Below are positions 17,101 to 25,467 of a DNA stretch of 57,885 nt, piece by piece. Within the stretch, counting starts at the first letter, position 1; the number at the start of each line of letters is the position of its first letter. Source of the DNA: Ignavibacteria bacterium (GTDB lineage Bacteria > Bacteroidota > Ignavibacteria > Ignavibacteriales > Melioribacteraceae); assembly GCA_012719345.1 (NCBI GenBank), contig JAAYAN010000150.1:1-57885 (forward strand). The letters are read 5' to 3'. The notes beneath the pieces were generated by a model that worked only from the letters and a program-made list of their open reading frames with translations, made no database searches and was not told the origin of the DNA. The translations under genes and the position numbers were made by a program.

Positions 17101-17649
17101 AATGACGGAAATGCTTTAAATACAAGTTTGCATATTGTTTTACAAAACGAAAAACATCACCCTTTGGATGTGCTGAACTTCATACGAAAACGTCTGCAAA
17201 TTTCGTATAATCCCAGAACATTAAATAGTCTTTTTAAGGAAGAAAATTATATCATTACGGATGAGGATTTCACTAAGAAAAAAATATTGATTGTGGATGA
17301 TGATAACGACACGCTTTACACTATCGGCGAAATAGTAAAAGATATGGGATACGAAGTTGTATTTGCAAGAAACGGACTTGAATGCATATCCCAGCAGCGT
17401 AAAGAACAGCCGGACTTGATTCTGCTTGATATTATGATGCCGCAAATGGATGGATTTGAAACAATTAAAAGAATCCGTAAAATTTATGATGTTGATAAAT
17501 TACCCGTTGTTGCGTTAACAGCTTATGTAATGCTGGAGAATAAAGAAATTATTCATAAAAACGGATTTAATGATTTAATTACTAAACCGATAAAAAGACA
17601 GGAAATTGAATTTAAATTAAAAAAAATATTTTCTGCAGGAATTAAATGA
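14185..17649 (+). pseudogene. Hybrid sensor histidine kinase interrupted by an in-frame TGA near its N-terminus
   Basis: The natural start appears to be ATG 14185, overlapping the upstream receiver stop. The frame reads MKINAKL, then TGA at 14206-14208, then LITFSIVCVISIVTAFIYF, clearly the first membrane helix. The first downstream ATG (14362) would give a 1095-residue protein lacking that helix. From 14362 the domains are a periplasmic sensor (1-180), second membrane helix (182-206), HAMP (206-258), GAF (265-410) and a coiled coil. HisKA follows with the phospho-His at 475 (SHELRTP), then HATPase (570-690, with GTGLGLSIAKKY), one or two degenerate receivers (about 705-960) and an intact C-terminal receiver (974-1090, Asp 1023). 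A CGA-to-TGA change would explain the break. It could be a true nonsense mutation, a sequence error, or readthrough. The rest of the frame is intact, so the event is recent or not damaging. Confidence 0.7.
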
Positions 17650-18335
17650 AAAAAATACTGGTAATTGATGATCAGCCCGATAATGTTTTTATATTGCAGG
17701 ACAGGTTGGAACACGAGGGATTTGAAGCAATATCGGCTTACGACGGGCAGACGGGGATACGAAAAGCAATTGATGAACAGCCCGATTTAATTTTACTTGA
17801 TGTTATGATGCCCGGAATGTCTGGTTTTGAAGTCTGCCAAAAACTTATTTCGATGGAAGATACGAGAAATATTCCTATACTGCTTGTTACAGCGCTTACA
17901 AGCGCCGAAGATATTAAACAAGGTTTAGCTGTAGGTGCCTTCGATTACATTAAGAAACCTTTCAATAAGACTGAATTAATGGCGAGAATTAATTCGGCAT
18001 TAAAATTCAGCGAAACAAAAAAACTTCTTATTGAATATGAAAAAGTGAAAACATTTGCTGCAACAATTGTTACTGCAAATCACGAAATTAAGCAGCCTTT
18101 AACTTTAATAAACCTTTCAATTGCTGCAATCAGGAGGGAGCTTAACAAGGAAGAAGTAAGCAAAGAAGGAATAAGCAAACGCATTCAGTTTATTGAAAAA
18201 GCATCAAAGGATATCATTGAAATTTTAGATCAGCTAAGCTCGATTAGAAGGCCGGTTTTTGTTGATTATGTAAATGATACAAAAATGGTGGATATTAAAA
18301 ATATCGGGGAAGATTCTAGTCCAGCAGCGAACTGA
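17646..18335 (+). CDS. Response regulator with a DHp (HisKA-like) domain but no ATPase domain
   Basis: A 229-residue protein. Residues 1-120 are a complete receiver (DDQ pocket at 7-9, Asp 52, LVTAL, KKPF). Residues 135-200 form a helical hairpin with NHEIKQPLTLINLS around His 146, which resembles the dimerization/phospho-acceptor helix of histidine kinases. No N, G1 or G2 boxes follow, so it cannot bind ATP as a kinase. It overlaps the preceding hybrid kinase by 4 bases (ATGA), so the two are translationally coupled. It may act as a phosphotransfer intermediate or as a dimerizing regulator. Its 3' end overlaps the convergent kinase gene by 20 bases. Confidence 0.8.
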   Translation: MKKILVIDDQPDNVFILQDRLEHEGFEAISAYDGQTGIRKAIDEQPDLILLDVMMPGMSGFEVCQKLISMEDTRNIPILLVTALTSAEDIKQGLAVGAFDYIKKPFNKTELMARINSALKFSETKKLLIEYEKVKTFAATIVTANHEIKQPLTLINLSIAAIRRELNKEEVSKEGISKRIQFIEKASKDIIEILDQLSSIRRPVFVDYVNDTKMVDIKNIGEDSSPAAN

Positions 18336-19701
18336 TTAAGCTTAACATATTAGGGAAGTTATAAGGTTTATTCAATATTGCATCTATTTTCAGTTTCGAA
18401 TAATCAATTTGGTTAATTGAGGGTGAACCGGAAGCCAAAATTACCGGTAAATCCGATTTAAGTTTTTCGCGAATTCTTTTGATGCATTCTACACCGTCAA
18501 TATCTGGCATTTTACGATCAATAATCAACAGATTGATGTTGGGGTTTTCATTAAGAATGTCTAGAGCTTCTTTTCCGTTGGAGGCTTCTATTACATTATA
18601 TTGATAAGATTCTATCAAATCTTTCAGTAATTCACGGAGCATTACTTCGTCTTCTGCAATCAATATAGTCTTGTCTTTGTTATTGATTTTTTGTTTTGTT
18701 TCAGTTTGAACACAAGGAAGATAAATTGAAAAAGCAGTACCTTTGCCTTTTTCACTCTCAACAAATATTTTCCCGTCGTGTTCTTCAATGCTTCTTTTTA
18801 CAATACTTAAACCAAGCCCCGATTTCCTTTTTCTGTTTTTGGTAGAAAAATTTATTTCAAAAATCTTATTTATTGTATCGGCAGACATTCCGCAGCCGTT
18901 ATCTTTAATAATAATTTCAGCAAAATTATTCTTTGTATCAATTTGTAAGTATTGTTTTATATAGTTCGGATTTTTTACAGATGAAGTTATCAAAATTTCA
19001 CCTTTGTCTTCGATAGCTTCAACAGCATTAAGCACTATGTTAAAAATGCTGCGGTAAAGGTCGTTAGGATTGCCGTAGATATAAATTTGTTCAGCGTCGT
19101 TAAGTAAGTTGAAAATAACATTTTTATCAGCAGTATGAGTAATTGCCTCAATAACTTCCTTGATTACAGCAAGAATATCAAACTCGGTTTTAACTATTGA
19201 TGCTTTGTTGTTGGAAAGCAATTCTCTTGTAATTTCGGCAGCCCTGAAAGTGCATTTTTCAATGTTTTCAATGAGGGCTTTACCGTCGGGTTGCACAAGT
19301 TTTTTAGTTTTGATAAGGGACAGGCTGTTGTTTACGCTGGTTAAAATGTTATTAAAATCGTGCGCAATAGAATGTAATTTAGTTTGATCGGGCAGTGTGC
19401 CTTTGCTACAGTTTACGTGTATGAAGAAGCCAGTAAGGTTTTTATTCTCGAACACTTTGGAAATGGAAACAAATAAATTTGCGCTGCCGATGTTGTAATT
19501 TCGCGTGTTTTCTTTAAAATTAAGGTCACAAGAAAAAATTGCTTTTTTGTTTTTAACACTAAGCTTGCGGAATTGTAAATTTTCGAAAATTACTTCATTA
19601 GAAACCGAAATAAAAGTAACAGGCGCAGCTATCTGATCAAAAAAATACTTAAAATTATTGCCGCTTAATAATTGATGAATATTTGAATTTTCAATAATCA
19701 C
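18316..19701 (-). CDS. Cytoplasmic hybrid histidine kinase with C-terminal receiver
   Basis: A 461-residue protein without membrane segments. It has an N-terminal PAS-like region (1-100), then a HisKA domain with phospho-His in the HDFNNILTS motif (about 115) and an HATPase domain (215-330: N box FNIVLNAVEAI, G1 KDNGCGM, G2 SGLGLSIVKRS). A receiver follows at 345-461 (AEDE pocket, LLIIDRKMPDIDG, LNKPYN). The AHDFNN class is common in hybrid kinases acting with NtrC-type regulators. It overlaps the upstream NtrC-like gene by 4 bases and is certainly co-transcribed with it. Its own receiver could accept phosphate before transfer elsewhere. Its 3' end overlaps a convergent gene by 20 bases. Confidence 0.88.
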   Translation of the reverse strand: MIIENSNIHQLLSGNNFKYFFDQIAAPVTFISVSNEVIFENLQFRKLSVKNKKAIFSCDLNFKENTRNYNIGSANLFVSISKVFENKNLTGFFIHVNCSKGTLPDQTKLHSIAHDFNNILTSVNNSLSLIKTKKLVQPDGKALIENIEKCTFRAAEITRELLSNNKASIVKTEFDILAVIKEVIEAITHTADKNVIFNLLNDAEQIYIYGNPNDLYRSIFNIVLNAVEAIEDKGEILITSSVKNPNYIKQYLQIDTKNNFAEIIIKDNGCGMSADTINKIFEINFSTKNRKRKSGLGLSIVKRSIEEHDGKIFVESEKGKGTAFSIYLPCVQTETKQKINNKDKTILIAEDEVMLRELLKDLIESYQYNVIEASNGKEALDILNENPNINLLIIDRKMPDIDGVECIKRIREKLKSDLPVILASGSPSINQIDYSKLKIDAILNKPYNFPNMLSLISSLLD

Positions 19702-21047
19702 TTCAGGTTGTATTTTTTTATCTTGGTATATAATGTTTTTTGGCTGATTCCTAAAGCACGTGCTGTGTTTTCGCGGTTCCAGTCGTTTTGAACAAGTGAA
19801 TTGTGTATCAGTATTTTTTCTGTTTCCTCTAAAGATAATGCAGGATTCATAACGTTTTCCGAAAAAATAGGATTTCTGTCCTGTTCTTTAGGCAGGCTTA
19901 AATCTTTAGCCTTAATAATATTGCCGTCCGAAAAAATAATTGCCCGCTCAATAATGTGACTCAGTTCACGCACATTTCCGGGAAAATCATATTTCATAAG
20001 CATATCTTTAGCTTCGTCCGATAAGACTTTAGGTGTGCGGACGGGTGATTTTTTTTCAAGAAAATATTCAGCTAAAAGAATAATGTCAGTATCCCGTTCG
20101 TGCAGAGGCGGAATTGTAAGTGTAATAACATTAAGTCTGAATAACAAATCGCGCCGGAAGTTTTTCTTTTCCGACTCTTCCATCAGATTTTTATTTGTAG
20201 CTCCAATTACTCTTACATTTGAATTTATAGTGTTTACACCGCCTATTCTGCGGAACTCTCCATTTTCAAGAAATCTTAAAAGCTTAGGCTGTAAAGTAAG
20301 GCTCAATTCTCCTATTTCATCTAAAAATAAAGTGCCTCCGTCAGCTATTTCAACAAGTCCTTGTTTTGAAGTTTTTGCATCGGTAAAAGCGCCTTTTTCG
20401 TAGCCGAATAATTCGCTTTCAATAAGCTGATCGGGCAAAGAGGCACAATTTATTGCTACAAACGGTTTTTCGGAACGCGGCGAGCATTTGTGAATATATT
20501 CCGAAAATAATTCCTTACCGGTGCCGGTTTCTCCTTGAAGAAGAATATTAGAGTCGGATATTGCAGCTTTCTCGGCTAAATTTATTACTTCCTTAATTTT
20601 TTTGCTTTGACCGATTATACTGCTGGCAGAATTTTTATTTACTTTAGTTTCAAGAATTTTATTCTGGACCACAAGATTTTGATGTTCAAGAGCTCTTTCT
20701 ATTATAACTAACAGTTGATCGAACTGATATGGTTTTGTAATAAAATCATAAGCTCCCAGTTTTATGCACTCAATAGCGGTACGGATCTCAGTTTTTGCGG
20801 TTAAAACGATAACTTGCAAGGCAGGACAATTTGTTTTTACAAACTCAAGAACAGCTTCGCCTGATACCTCACGCATTTCAAGATCGAGCAGCAAAATATC
20901 GTATTTTTGTTTTTTGATTTTGTTTATGGCGTCGTTTCCGTCGTAAACATTATCAACTAAAAAACCTTCATTTATAAGCTCTTCTTTAAGCAAATAACAG
21001 AGAGTTTCATCGTCATCAGCAATAAGAATTCTGCTATTTCTAATCAT
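19698..21047 (-). CDS. NtrC-family sigma-54-dependent response regulator
   Basis: A 449-residue transcription activator: receiver (1-120, ADDDE pocket, Asp in LLLDLEM, TKPYQ Lys), AAA+ domain (140-370) and Fis-type helix-turn-helix at the C-terminus (NRENTARALGISQKTLYTKIKKY). Walker A is GETGTGKE. The sigma-54-contact loop is GAFTDA, a common variant of GAFTGA. Walker B is GTLFLDEIGEL and the R-finger region DLLFRLNVI is present. It should drive sigma-54 promoters such as the one found before the pilin genes (4665); PilR has that role in other pilus systems. This target is inferred from proximity. The first base of the receiver motif after Asp is atypical (MR instead of MP). Confidence 0.93.
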   Translation of the reverse strand: MIRNSRILIADDDETLCYLLKEELINEGFLVDNVYDGNDAINKIKKQKYDILLLDLEMREVSGEAVLEFVKTNCPALQVIVLTAKTEIRTAIECIKLGAYDFITKPYQFDQLLVIIERALEHQNLVVQNKILETKVNKNSASSIIGQSKKIKEVINLAEKAAISDSNILLQGETGTGKELFSEYIHKCSPRSEKPFVAINCASLPDQLIESELFGYEKGAFTDAKTSKQGLVEIADGGTLFLDEIGELSLTLQPKLLRFLENGEFRRIGGVNTINSNVRVIGATNKNLMEESEKKNFRRDLLFRLNVITLTIPPLHERDTDIILLAEYFLEKKSPVRTPKVLSDEAKDMLMKYDFPGNVRELSHIIERAIIFSDGNIIKAKDLSLPKEQDRNPIFSENVMNPALSLEETEKILIHNSLVQNDWNRENTARALGISQKTLYTKIKKYNLK

Positions 21048-21239
21048 AGATACATACTATCGTTTAATATGTTAATATAACAAAAATCAAGACAAAACTA
21101 CAAACAATGAACAATATAAAGTTTAAATACTATTTAAAGAAATTAGAATTTTTCGATAATACATCAGATTTGAAAAAATGTTTAAAATTGTTAGTTTTGA
21201 ATCTGTAATTCTTAATGCATTTATTTGCAGGAAACATAA

Positions 21240-22004
21240 ATGGCAAAAATACTAGTTGTTGACGACGATCCTAATGTGAATATGTTTATCAGCAGATTGT
21301 TGATAAAAAAATTCAATTGCAATGTTGTTAGTGCAAGCAACGGTTTAGAAGCTTTATCAAAATTGAAAGAAGAAGAGCCGGATGTAATATTTTTAGATGT
21401 TACAATGCCTGTTATGAATGGCATTGAAACTCTGGAAGCAATTAAAGCTGATAAAAAATTCAGTAAAATGCCTGTAATTATGCTTACTGCAGTAAGTGAG
21501 CGGCAGGTAATAGAAAAAGTTATGGGGATGGGTGTTCTCGACTATATTCTTAAACCTCTTATTTATGATGCAGCTTATAACAGAATTAAAGAAATATTTG
21601 ATGCTATCAGAAAGATGAAAAAAGACGAAGAGGAAATTCTTAAAAAAATTGGAACTGCCGAACTTAACAAAGAAAAAATACTAATTGTAGATAAAGACAA
21701 AGAATTTAGGACTGTTTTTGCCAACGAAATGAAAAGCAGCTATAACGTTATTGAGGCTGAAACTGGAGCCGAGGGGCTGAAGCTATTTATGAATGAGCTG
21801 CCGTCAATTGTTTATTTAGGCGAAAACCTGCCTTTGTTAAATGAAAAACTTTTGGCGCAAAAAATAAGGACAATTAAAAATAAAGAGGAAGTAACTTTAT
21901 ACACTGTGCGCGAAAATCCTATTTTAAATGAAGAGGAAAAAATACTATTCGATTATGTTATCAAAAAAGATAAAGACAACATAGAAGTTTTTGGAAAAAA
22001 TTAA
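21240..22004 (+). CDS. Double-receiver response regulator, second receiver degenerate
   Basis: A 254-residue protein with two receivers in tandem. The first (1-125) is complete: VDDD at 6-9, Asp in IFLDVTMP (about 54), LTAV, LKPL. The second (about 140-250) starts ILIVDKDKEF, but the phospho-acceptor position reads YLGENLP, with Gly in place of Asp, and the Lys region is VIKKD. It is therefore probably a non-phosphorylated interaction domain. No DNA-binding output is present. It is divergent from the NtrC-type gene across 192 bases of AT-rich DNA in which I see no clear promoter. It completes a set of five neighbouring phosphorelay genes. Confidence 0.85.
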   Translation: MAKILVVDDDPNVNMFISRLLIKKFNCNVVSASNGLEALSKLKEEEPDVIFLDVTMPVMNGIETLEAIKADKKFSKMPVIMLTAVSERQVIEKVMGMGVLDYILKPLIYDAAYNRIKEIFDAIRKMKKDEEEILKKIGTAELNKEKILIVDKDKEFRTVFANEMKSSYNVIEAETGAEGLKLFMNELPSIVYLGENLPLLNEKLLAQKIRTIKNKEEVTLYTVRENPILNEEEKILFDYVIKKDKDNIEVFGKN

Positions 22005-22022
22005 AAAATGAAAAATAATTTC

Positions 22023-22053
22023 TTGCCTTTTTTTGATAAAAATACTAACTTTG
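22023..22053 (+). promoter_or_regulatory. Predicted Bacteroidota-type promoter of tRNA-Lys
   Basis: TTG at 22023-22025, then 20 bases, then TAACTTTG at 22046-22053 fit the -33/-7 consensus TTG and TAnnTTTG. The tRNA starts 15 bases downstream, at the right distance for a short 5' leader. Spacing is identical to the aspS promoter. Confidence 0.55.
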
Positions 22054-22067
22054 AAGTCTAAAAAAAT

Positions 22068-22139
22068 GGGCGCATAGCTCAGTGGTAGAGCATCTGCCTT
22101 TTAAGCAGAGGGTCGGTGGTTCGAAACCACCTGCGCTCA
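22068..22139 (+). tRNA. tRNA-Lys (anticodon UUU)
   Basis: A full cloverleaf can be folded. The acceptor stem GGGCGCA pairs with TGCGCTC (one G-U pair). The D arm is GCTC...GAGC. The anticodon stem TCTGC/GCAGA encloses the loop CTTTTAA, with anticodon TTT at 22100-22102. The T arm is GGTGG-TTCGAAA-CCACC. The discriminator base is A and CCA is not encoded. Confidence 0.97.
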
Positions 22140-22143
22140 CAAA

Positions 22144-22169
22144 AAGCCTGATTATAAATCAGGCTTTTT
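22144..22169. terminator. Bidirectional terminator between tRNA-Lys and the kinase gene
   Basis: AAGCCTGATT (22144-22153) pairs with AATCAGGCTT (22157-22166), with a T run on the right and an A run on the left. It would end the tRNA transcript on the plus strand and the leftward kinase operon on the minus strand. Confidence 0.85.
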
Positions 22170-22190
22170 GTATTTAGGGCAATATAAAAT

Positions 22191-23483
22191 TTACGAATTA
22201 TGGAAAGTTAGAGTGAAAGCGGTACCTATATTTTTTGTGCTTTCTACAGAAATACTGGCATTATTCAAGTCGCAGTATTTTTTCACAAGAGCCAATCCGA
22301 GTCCGTTCCCTTCAAATTTACGGCAGTAGCCTTGTTCTTCTTGCGAAAAAGGTTCAAATAAATGCGGAATATAATCTGGTGAAATACCGATTCCTGTATC
22401 CTTTATTGTTGCAACTAATTTTTTATATTTATCACGCGTAATTGTTATCAATACACCGCCCATTTTTGTGTATTTAATTGCATTATCAATAAGATTTTTA
22501 AAAATCTGGGTGAGTGTATAAATATCGGCAAATACATCGGTATTATTGATATTGCATTCGAAATTAAGACTGATATGTTTTTCATCTGCCTGTGAATGCA
22601 ATTCGGCAATCACAGGTTTAAGTACCTGCTGAATTAAGTCGGCTTTTGTAGGGATATACTCATAAGTTCCTGAGCGTAATTCCGACATATTTAAAATTAA
22701 ATCTATTGTACGGATAATCCTTTTACCGGCAAGATTAATAATTTTAAATCCGCTTATTAACTCATCATTCATTTCTTTATCAAGTTCTTCTTGAATTAAA
22801 CTTGAAAAACTCAATATAGAATTTATTGGCGTTCGTATTTCGTGCGACATTTGAGCAAGAAACTCGGTTTTAAGGCGGCTTGATGTTTCAGCCATTTCTT
22901 TTGCTTTATTTAATTCTTTATACAATTGTGCGTTTCTGATTGCAATTGCTGCCTGTCCTGCAAGTATTTCGAAGGTTGAAGTAATTTCACGTAGATTTAT
23001 CCGGTTTAATCGAGTGCTGTCAACGTATATAACGCCAAGCTTCTTTTCATCAATAATTAAAGGGGAGCATAAAATTGTTTGCAGTGCAAGCCGGAAAATA
23101 CTTTTACTTGAGGAAAAGTTGACATCGCTTTGAGCGCCTTCAATAAAAATAGATTTTCCTGAACGGAAAACATCTTCAATTACTGTAGTGCTTATATTAA
23201 AGCTGCTCTCTTTCAACGTGGTTTCATCAGAATCAAGACCGACTTTATATTCCAGTTCTTCTTTTTCGTTTTTCAGTACAATGAAACCTTTTTGGGAACC
23301 GGATAGTTTTATTGCTTGAACCAAAACCAATAAAAGAACATCATCCAGAATAAGAGAGCTGTTTATTTTCTTTACTACATCAAGAATTATTTCAAGATTT
23401 TTAACTCTTTGATTGGTATCATTATCTCCGAACGATAAGTTTTTATCTTGATCCAGACTTTTTTTAAATTCTGACAGTTTCAT
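22191..23483 (-). CDS. Cytoplasmic GAF-domain sensor histidine kinase
   Basis: A 430-residue kinase without membrane segments. A GAF sensor domain (about 30-185, with GVIYVDSTRLNRINLREI typical of FhlA-like GAF) is followed by HisKA with phospho-His in MSHEIRTPINSI (about 215). The HATPase domain (300-428) shows N box FKNLIDNAIKYT, G1 KDTGIGIS, F box FEPFSQEEQ and G2 GNGLGLALVKKY. It has no receiver. It ends the leftward gene run that begins with the repeat protein (28844), 65 bases after the TPR gene, so it may be in that operon. Its partner regulator is not evident; the local sigma-54 activator cannot be it, since that one lacks the acceptor Asp. Confidence 0.9.
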   Translation of the reverse strand: MKLSEFKKSLDQDKNLSFGDNDTNQRVKNLEIILDVVKKINSSLILDDVLLLVLVQAIKLSGSQKGFIVLKNEKEELEYKVGLDSDETTLKESSFNISTTVIEDVFRSGKSIFIEGAQSDVNFSSSKSIFRLALQTILCSPLIIDEKKLGVIYVDSTRLNRINLREITSTFEILAGQAAIAIRNAQLYKELNKAKEMAETSSRLKTEFLAQMSHEIRTPINSILSFSSLIQEELDKEMNDELISGFKIINLAGKRIIRTIDLILNMSELRSGTYEYIPTKADLIQQVLKPVIAELHSQADEKHISLNFECNINNTDVFADIYTLTQIFKNLIDNAIKYTKMGGVLITITRDKYKKLVATIKDTGIGISPDYIPHLFEPFSQEEQGYCRKFEGNGLGLALVKKYCDLNNASISVESTKNIGTAFTLTFHNS

Positions 23484-23548
23484 AATGTCATCTATTTTAA
23501 GTTAACTAAAAGTTTATAAAAATATTTAGATGGTCTTGTTTTCAATTT

Positions 23549-24793
23549 TTACATCATGCTGATATTTTTTAATAAAGCATTTATCTTTTCTTCCTGCAAT
23601 TTAGCACTAATAGACAGATAATAATCGGAAGCTTTTTTCAAATATTTAAATGCTTGTGGAATATTTTGCCATTTAACGTATAAAAGTCCAATTTCATAAG
23701 CACTTTCGGCATAATTATACTTGTTTTTAATATCGGAATTTAATCTTAAGCTAGTAAGGAGATGATTTTCGGATAATGAAAAATTATTTAATTCACGTTC
23801 AATCATTCCTTTTACTTTATAGACATCTGCTATTGTAAGCTTATCGTTTAAGCGGATTGCCAATTCCATAGCTTTATCTGAATATGCGTTTGCAAATTTA
23901 TAATCGGCTGTACGGCAATAAACAACGGATTTATTAACATATGCCATCGCAATGCTGATTAAGTAATCATTTTTAAGTCCGGATTGAATGCTTAAATCGA
24001 ATTCGCCGAGAGCTGTATCGTTATCGTCTTTAAGCGTAAATAAAAGTCCCAAATTGTTTCGAATTTCCGAAATTTTATTTGAATTATCGAGCTGCTGCTG
24101 ATAAGAAAGCGCTCTGTGAAAATATGTGAGGGCTTCATCAAATTCATTTTGCGAAGCATGAATAATTCCGATGTTGTTGTCAATCAAGCCCAAAAAATAT
24201 TTATCATTTATTTGATCGATGTATTCACCGCCTTTTTCAAAAGCTTTTTTAGCTTTATTTAAATTTCCTGTATTTAAATACATATTTCCGAGAAGAAGGA
24301 AATAATCAGTCAAGCCGATTGAATCTTTATTCGAAAGGAATGTGTTTTTTGCTTTGTTCAAATATTCCAAACATTCTTTCCATTCTGCCTGAAGTACTTT
24401 TATCTTTGCAAGATTATAGTAAGAAAATGCAGTATAGCTCTCGTAATAATCGGACTTAACGGGATTAGAAATGATTTTAACGAAAAGATCTTTTGCAAGA
24501 GGGAATTCTCCAAGAGAAATGGAAAGTTTGCCTAAGTTGAAAAGAAGATCTGCAAATTTATGTTTTGTTAAATTGTTTGCCCCGAATGTAATTACATTTT
24601 CAATTTTAATCCGGCGCGAAATATCAATTTTATGTTCGGGCAAATTTTCGCGGTCAAAAGTCGAATTGTATGCATCAGAATTATTCCGGGCATCGAGCGA
24701 GCTGAAAAAATTATAAATATTCTCATCTTTGATATAACAATCAAGTATATCAAGTATTTGTTTGCTGTCGCTGTTAAATGAAAAATCAGTCAT
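23549..24793 (-). CDS. Tetratricopeptide repeat protein
   Basis: A 414-residue cytoplasmic protein made almost wholly of TPR helices from about residue 65 to the end. Clear repeats include YESYTAFSYYNLAKIKVLQ, YLNTGNLNKAKKAFEKGGEY, IGIIHASQNEFDEALTYFHRAL and YEIGLLYVKWQNIPQAFKYLKKA. No other domain is seen, so it is probably a scaffold or sensor adaptor. I chose ATG 24793 because it overlaps the upstream stop codon as ATGA with a GGAA site; the longer frame reaching back to 24853 lies inside the upstream gene. The TPR region resembles that in the large kinase gene at 30368-33934, which suggests related signalling. Confidence 0.85.
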   Translation of the reverse strand: MTDFSFNSDSKQILDILDCYIKDENIYNFFSSLDARNNSDAYNSTFDRENLPEHKIDISRRIKIENVITFGANNLTKHKFADLLFNLGKLSISLGEFPLAKDLFVKIISNPVKSDYYESYTAFSYYNLAKIKVLQAEWKECLEYLNKAKNTFLSNKDSIGLTDYFLLLGNMYLNTGNLNKAKKAFEKGGEYIDQINDKYFLGLIDNNIGIIHASQNEFDEALTYFHRALSYQQQLDNSNKISEIRNNLGLLFTLKDDNDTALGEFDLSIQSGLKNDYLISIAMAYVNKSVVYCRTADYKFANAYSDKAMELAIRLNDKLTIADVYKVKGMIERELNNFSLSENHLLTSLRLNSDIKNKYNYAESAYEIGLLYVKWQNIPQAFKYLKKASDYYLSISAKLQEEKINALLKNISMM

Positions 24794-25355
24794 TTCCAAC
24801 CCCCCATCTTGAAAAATGAGGAATTTCAGCCCCGATAATGCTGATGCTCCCATTTTCCTTATCGACTATAATTCTCTTTTTGTTAGCAATTTCATAAAGA
24901 GTTTTATTGTCATTTAAATAATAAAAATCAATATTGTCAGTTTCAATACCTTTTAAATTAAGTCCCGCATAAATTAAATTAAGTGACAAAGGCACCTTAA
25001 AGTTTACGGGACTTGGATAAAAATCGGCAAATGCAAAATTCTTATCGAATAATAAATCGAAAGTCATATTTCCTTCGAAGGCGCCGGCAGGTATAATCAA
25101 ATTTCCGGAAATAGCAACTTCGGAATTTGAAGAAGATAGATACTTAAAATGAAAATCAATTGTATCGCCGATATTACCAGTTACAATTTTTGATACTGAA
25201 AAAATCTGTTCAGCTTTCAACTTCGAATCCTGTGCAGGCAGACTTAAAAAATTTTTTGTGCTATTTTGGTTAAGCGGTTCAGTTGCAATGGGCATTTCTT
25301 TGCAAGCCCACGATATAAATAAGAGTAATAAAACAAAAAAGTAAAGATTTCTCAT
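24786..25355 (-). CDS. Hypothetical lipoprotein with ZU5-like beta domain
   Basis: A 189-residue exported protein with a type II signal peptide: hydrophobic stretch 5-16 and lipobox ISWAC with Cys about 18. The mature part is beta-rich. NLIIPAGAFEGNMTFDLLFDKN resembles the start of ZU5-like domains of surface proteins, and the C-terminus ends with AEIPHFSRWGV, a pattern also seen in such domains. I cannot assign a function. It has an AGGAGG-like site (CCTCC on the plus strand). It overlaps the TPR gene (ATGA), tying a surface lipoprotein to a cytoplasmic TPR protein. It is separated by 112 bases from the upstream barrel gene. Confidence 0.7.
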   Translation of the reverse strand: MRNLYFFVLLLLFISWACKEMPIATEPLNQNSTKNFLSLPAQDSKLKAEQIFSVSKIVTGNIGDTIDFHFKYLSSSNSEVAISGNLIIPAGAFEGNMTFDLLFDKNFAFADFYPSPVNFKVPLSLNLIYAGLNLKGIETDNIDFYYLNDNKTLYEIANKKRIIVDKENGSISIIGAEIPHFSRWGVGND

Positions 25356-25467
25356 AAATCCTCCGAATTATTTATTAGTATCGAAGTGTGAAAAGAGGAA
25401 TAGCGGACAAGTCACTTCATTAAGAACGACTTTGACATATAATTATCGGGGGAAGGGAAAGAAGACT

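Noticed and set aside
22141-22200. Second tRNA or CCA extension after tRNA-Lys
   Set aside because: The sequence after the discriminator base goes directly into a terminator hairpin; no further cloverleaf can be drawn.
24794-24853. Longer start for the TPR protein (24853)
   Set aside because: The extra 20 residues lie within the upstream lipoprotein gene in another frame. The ATGA overlap at 24793 with its GGAA site is the usual coupled start.
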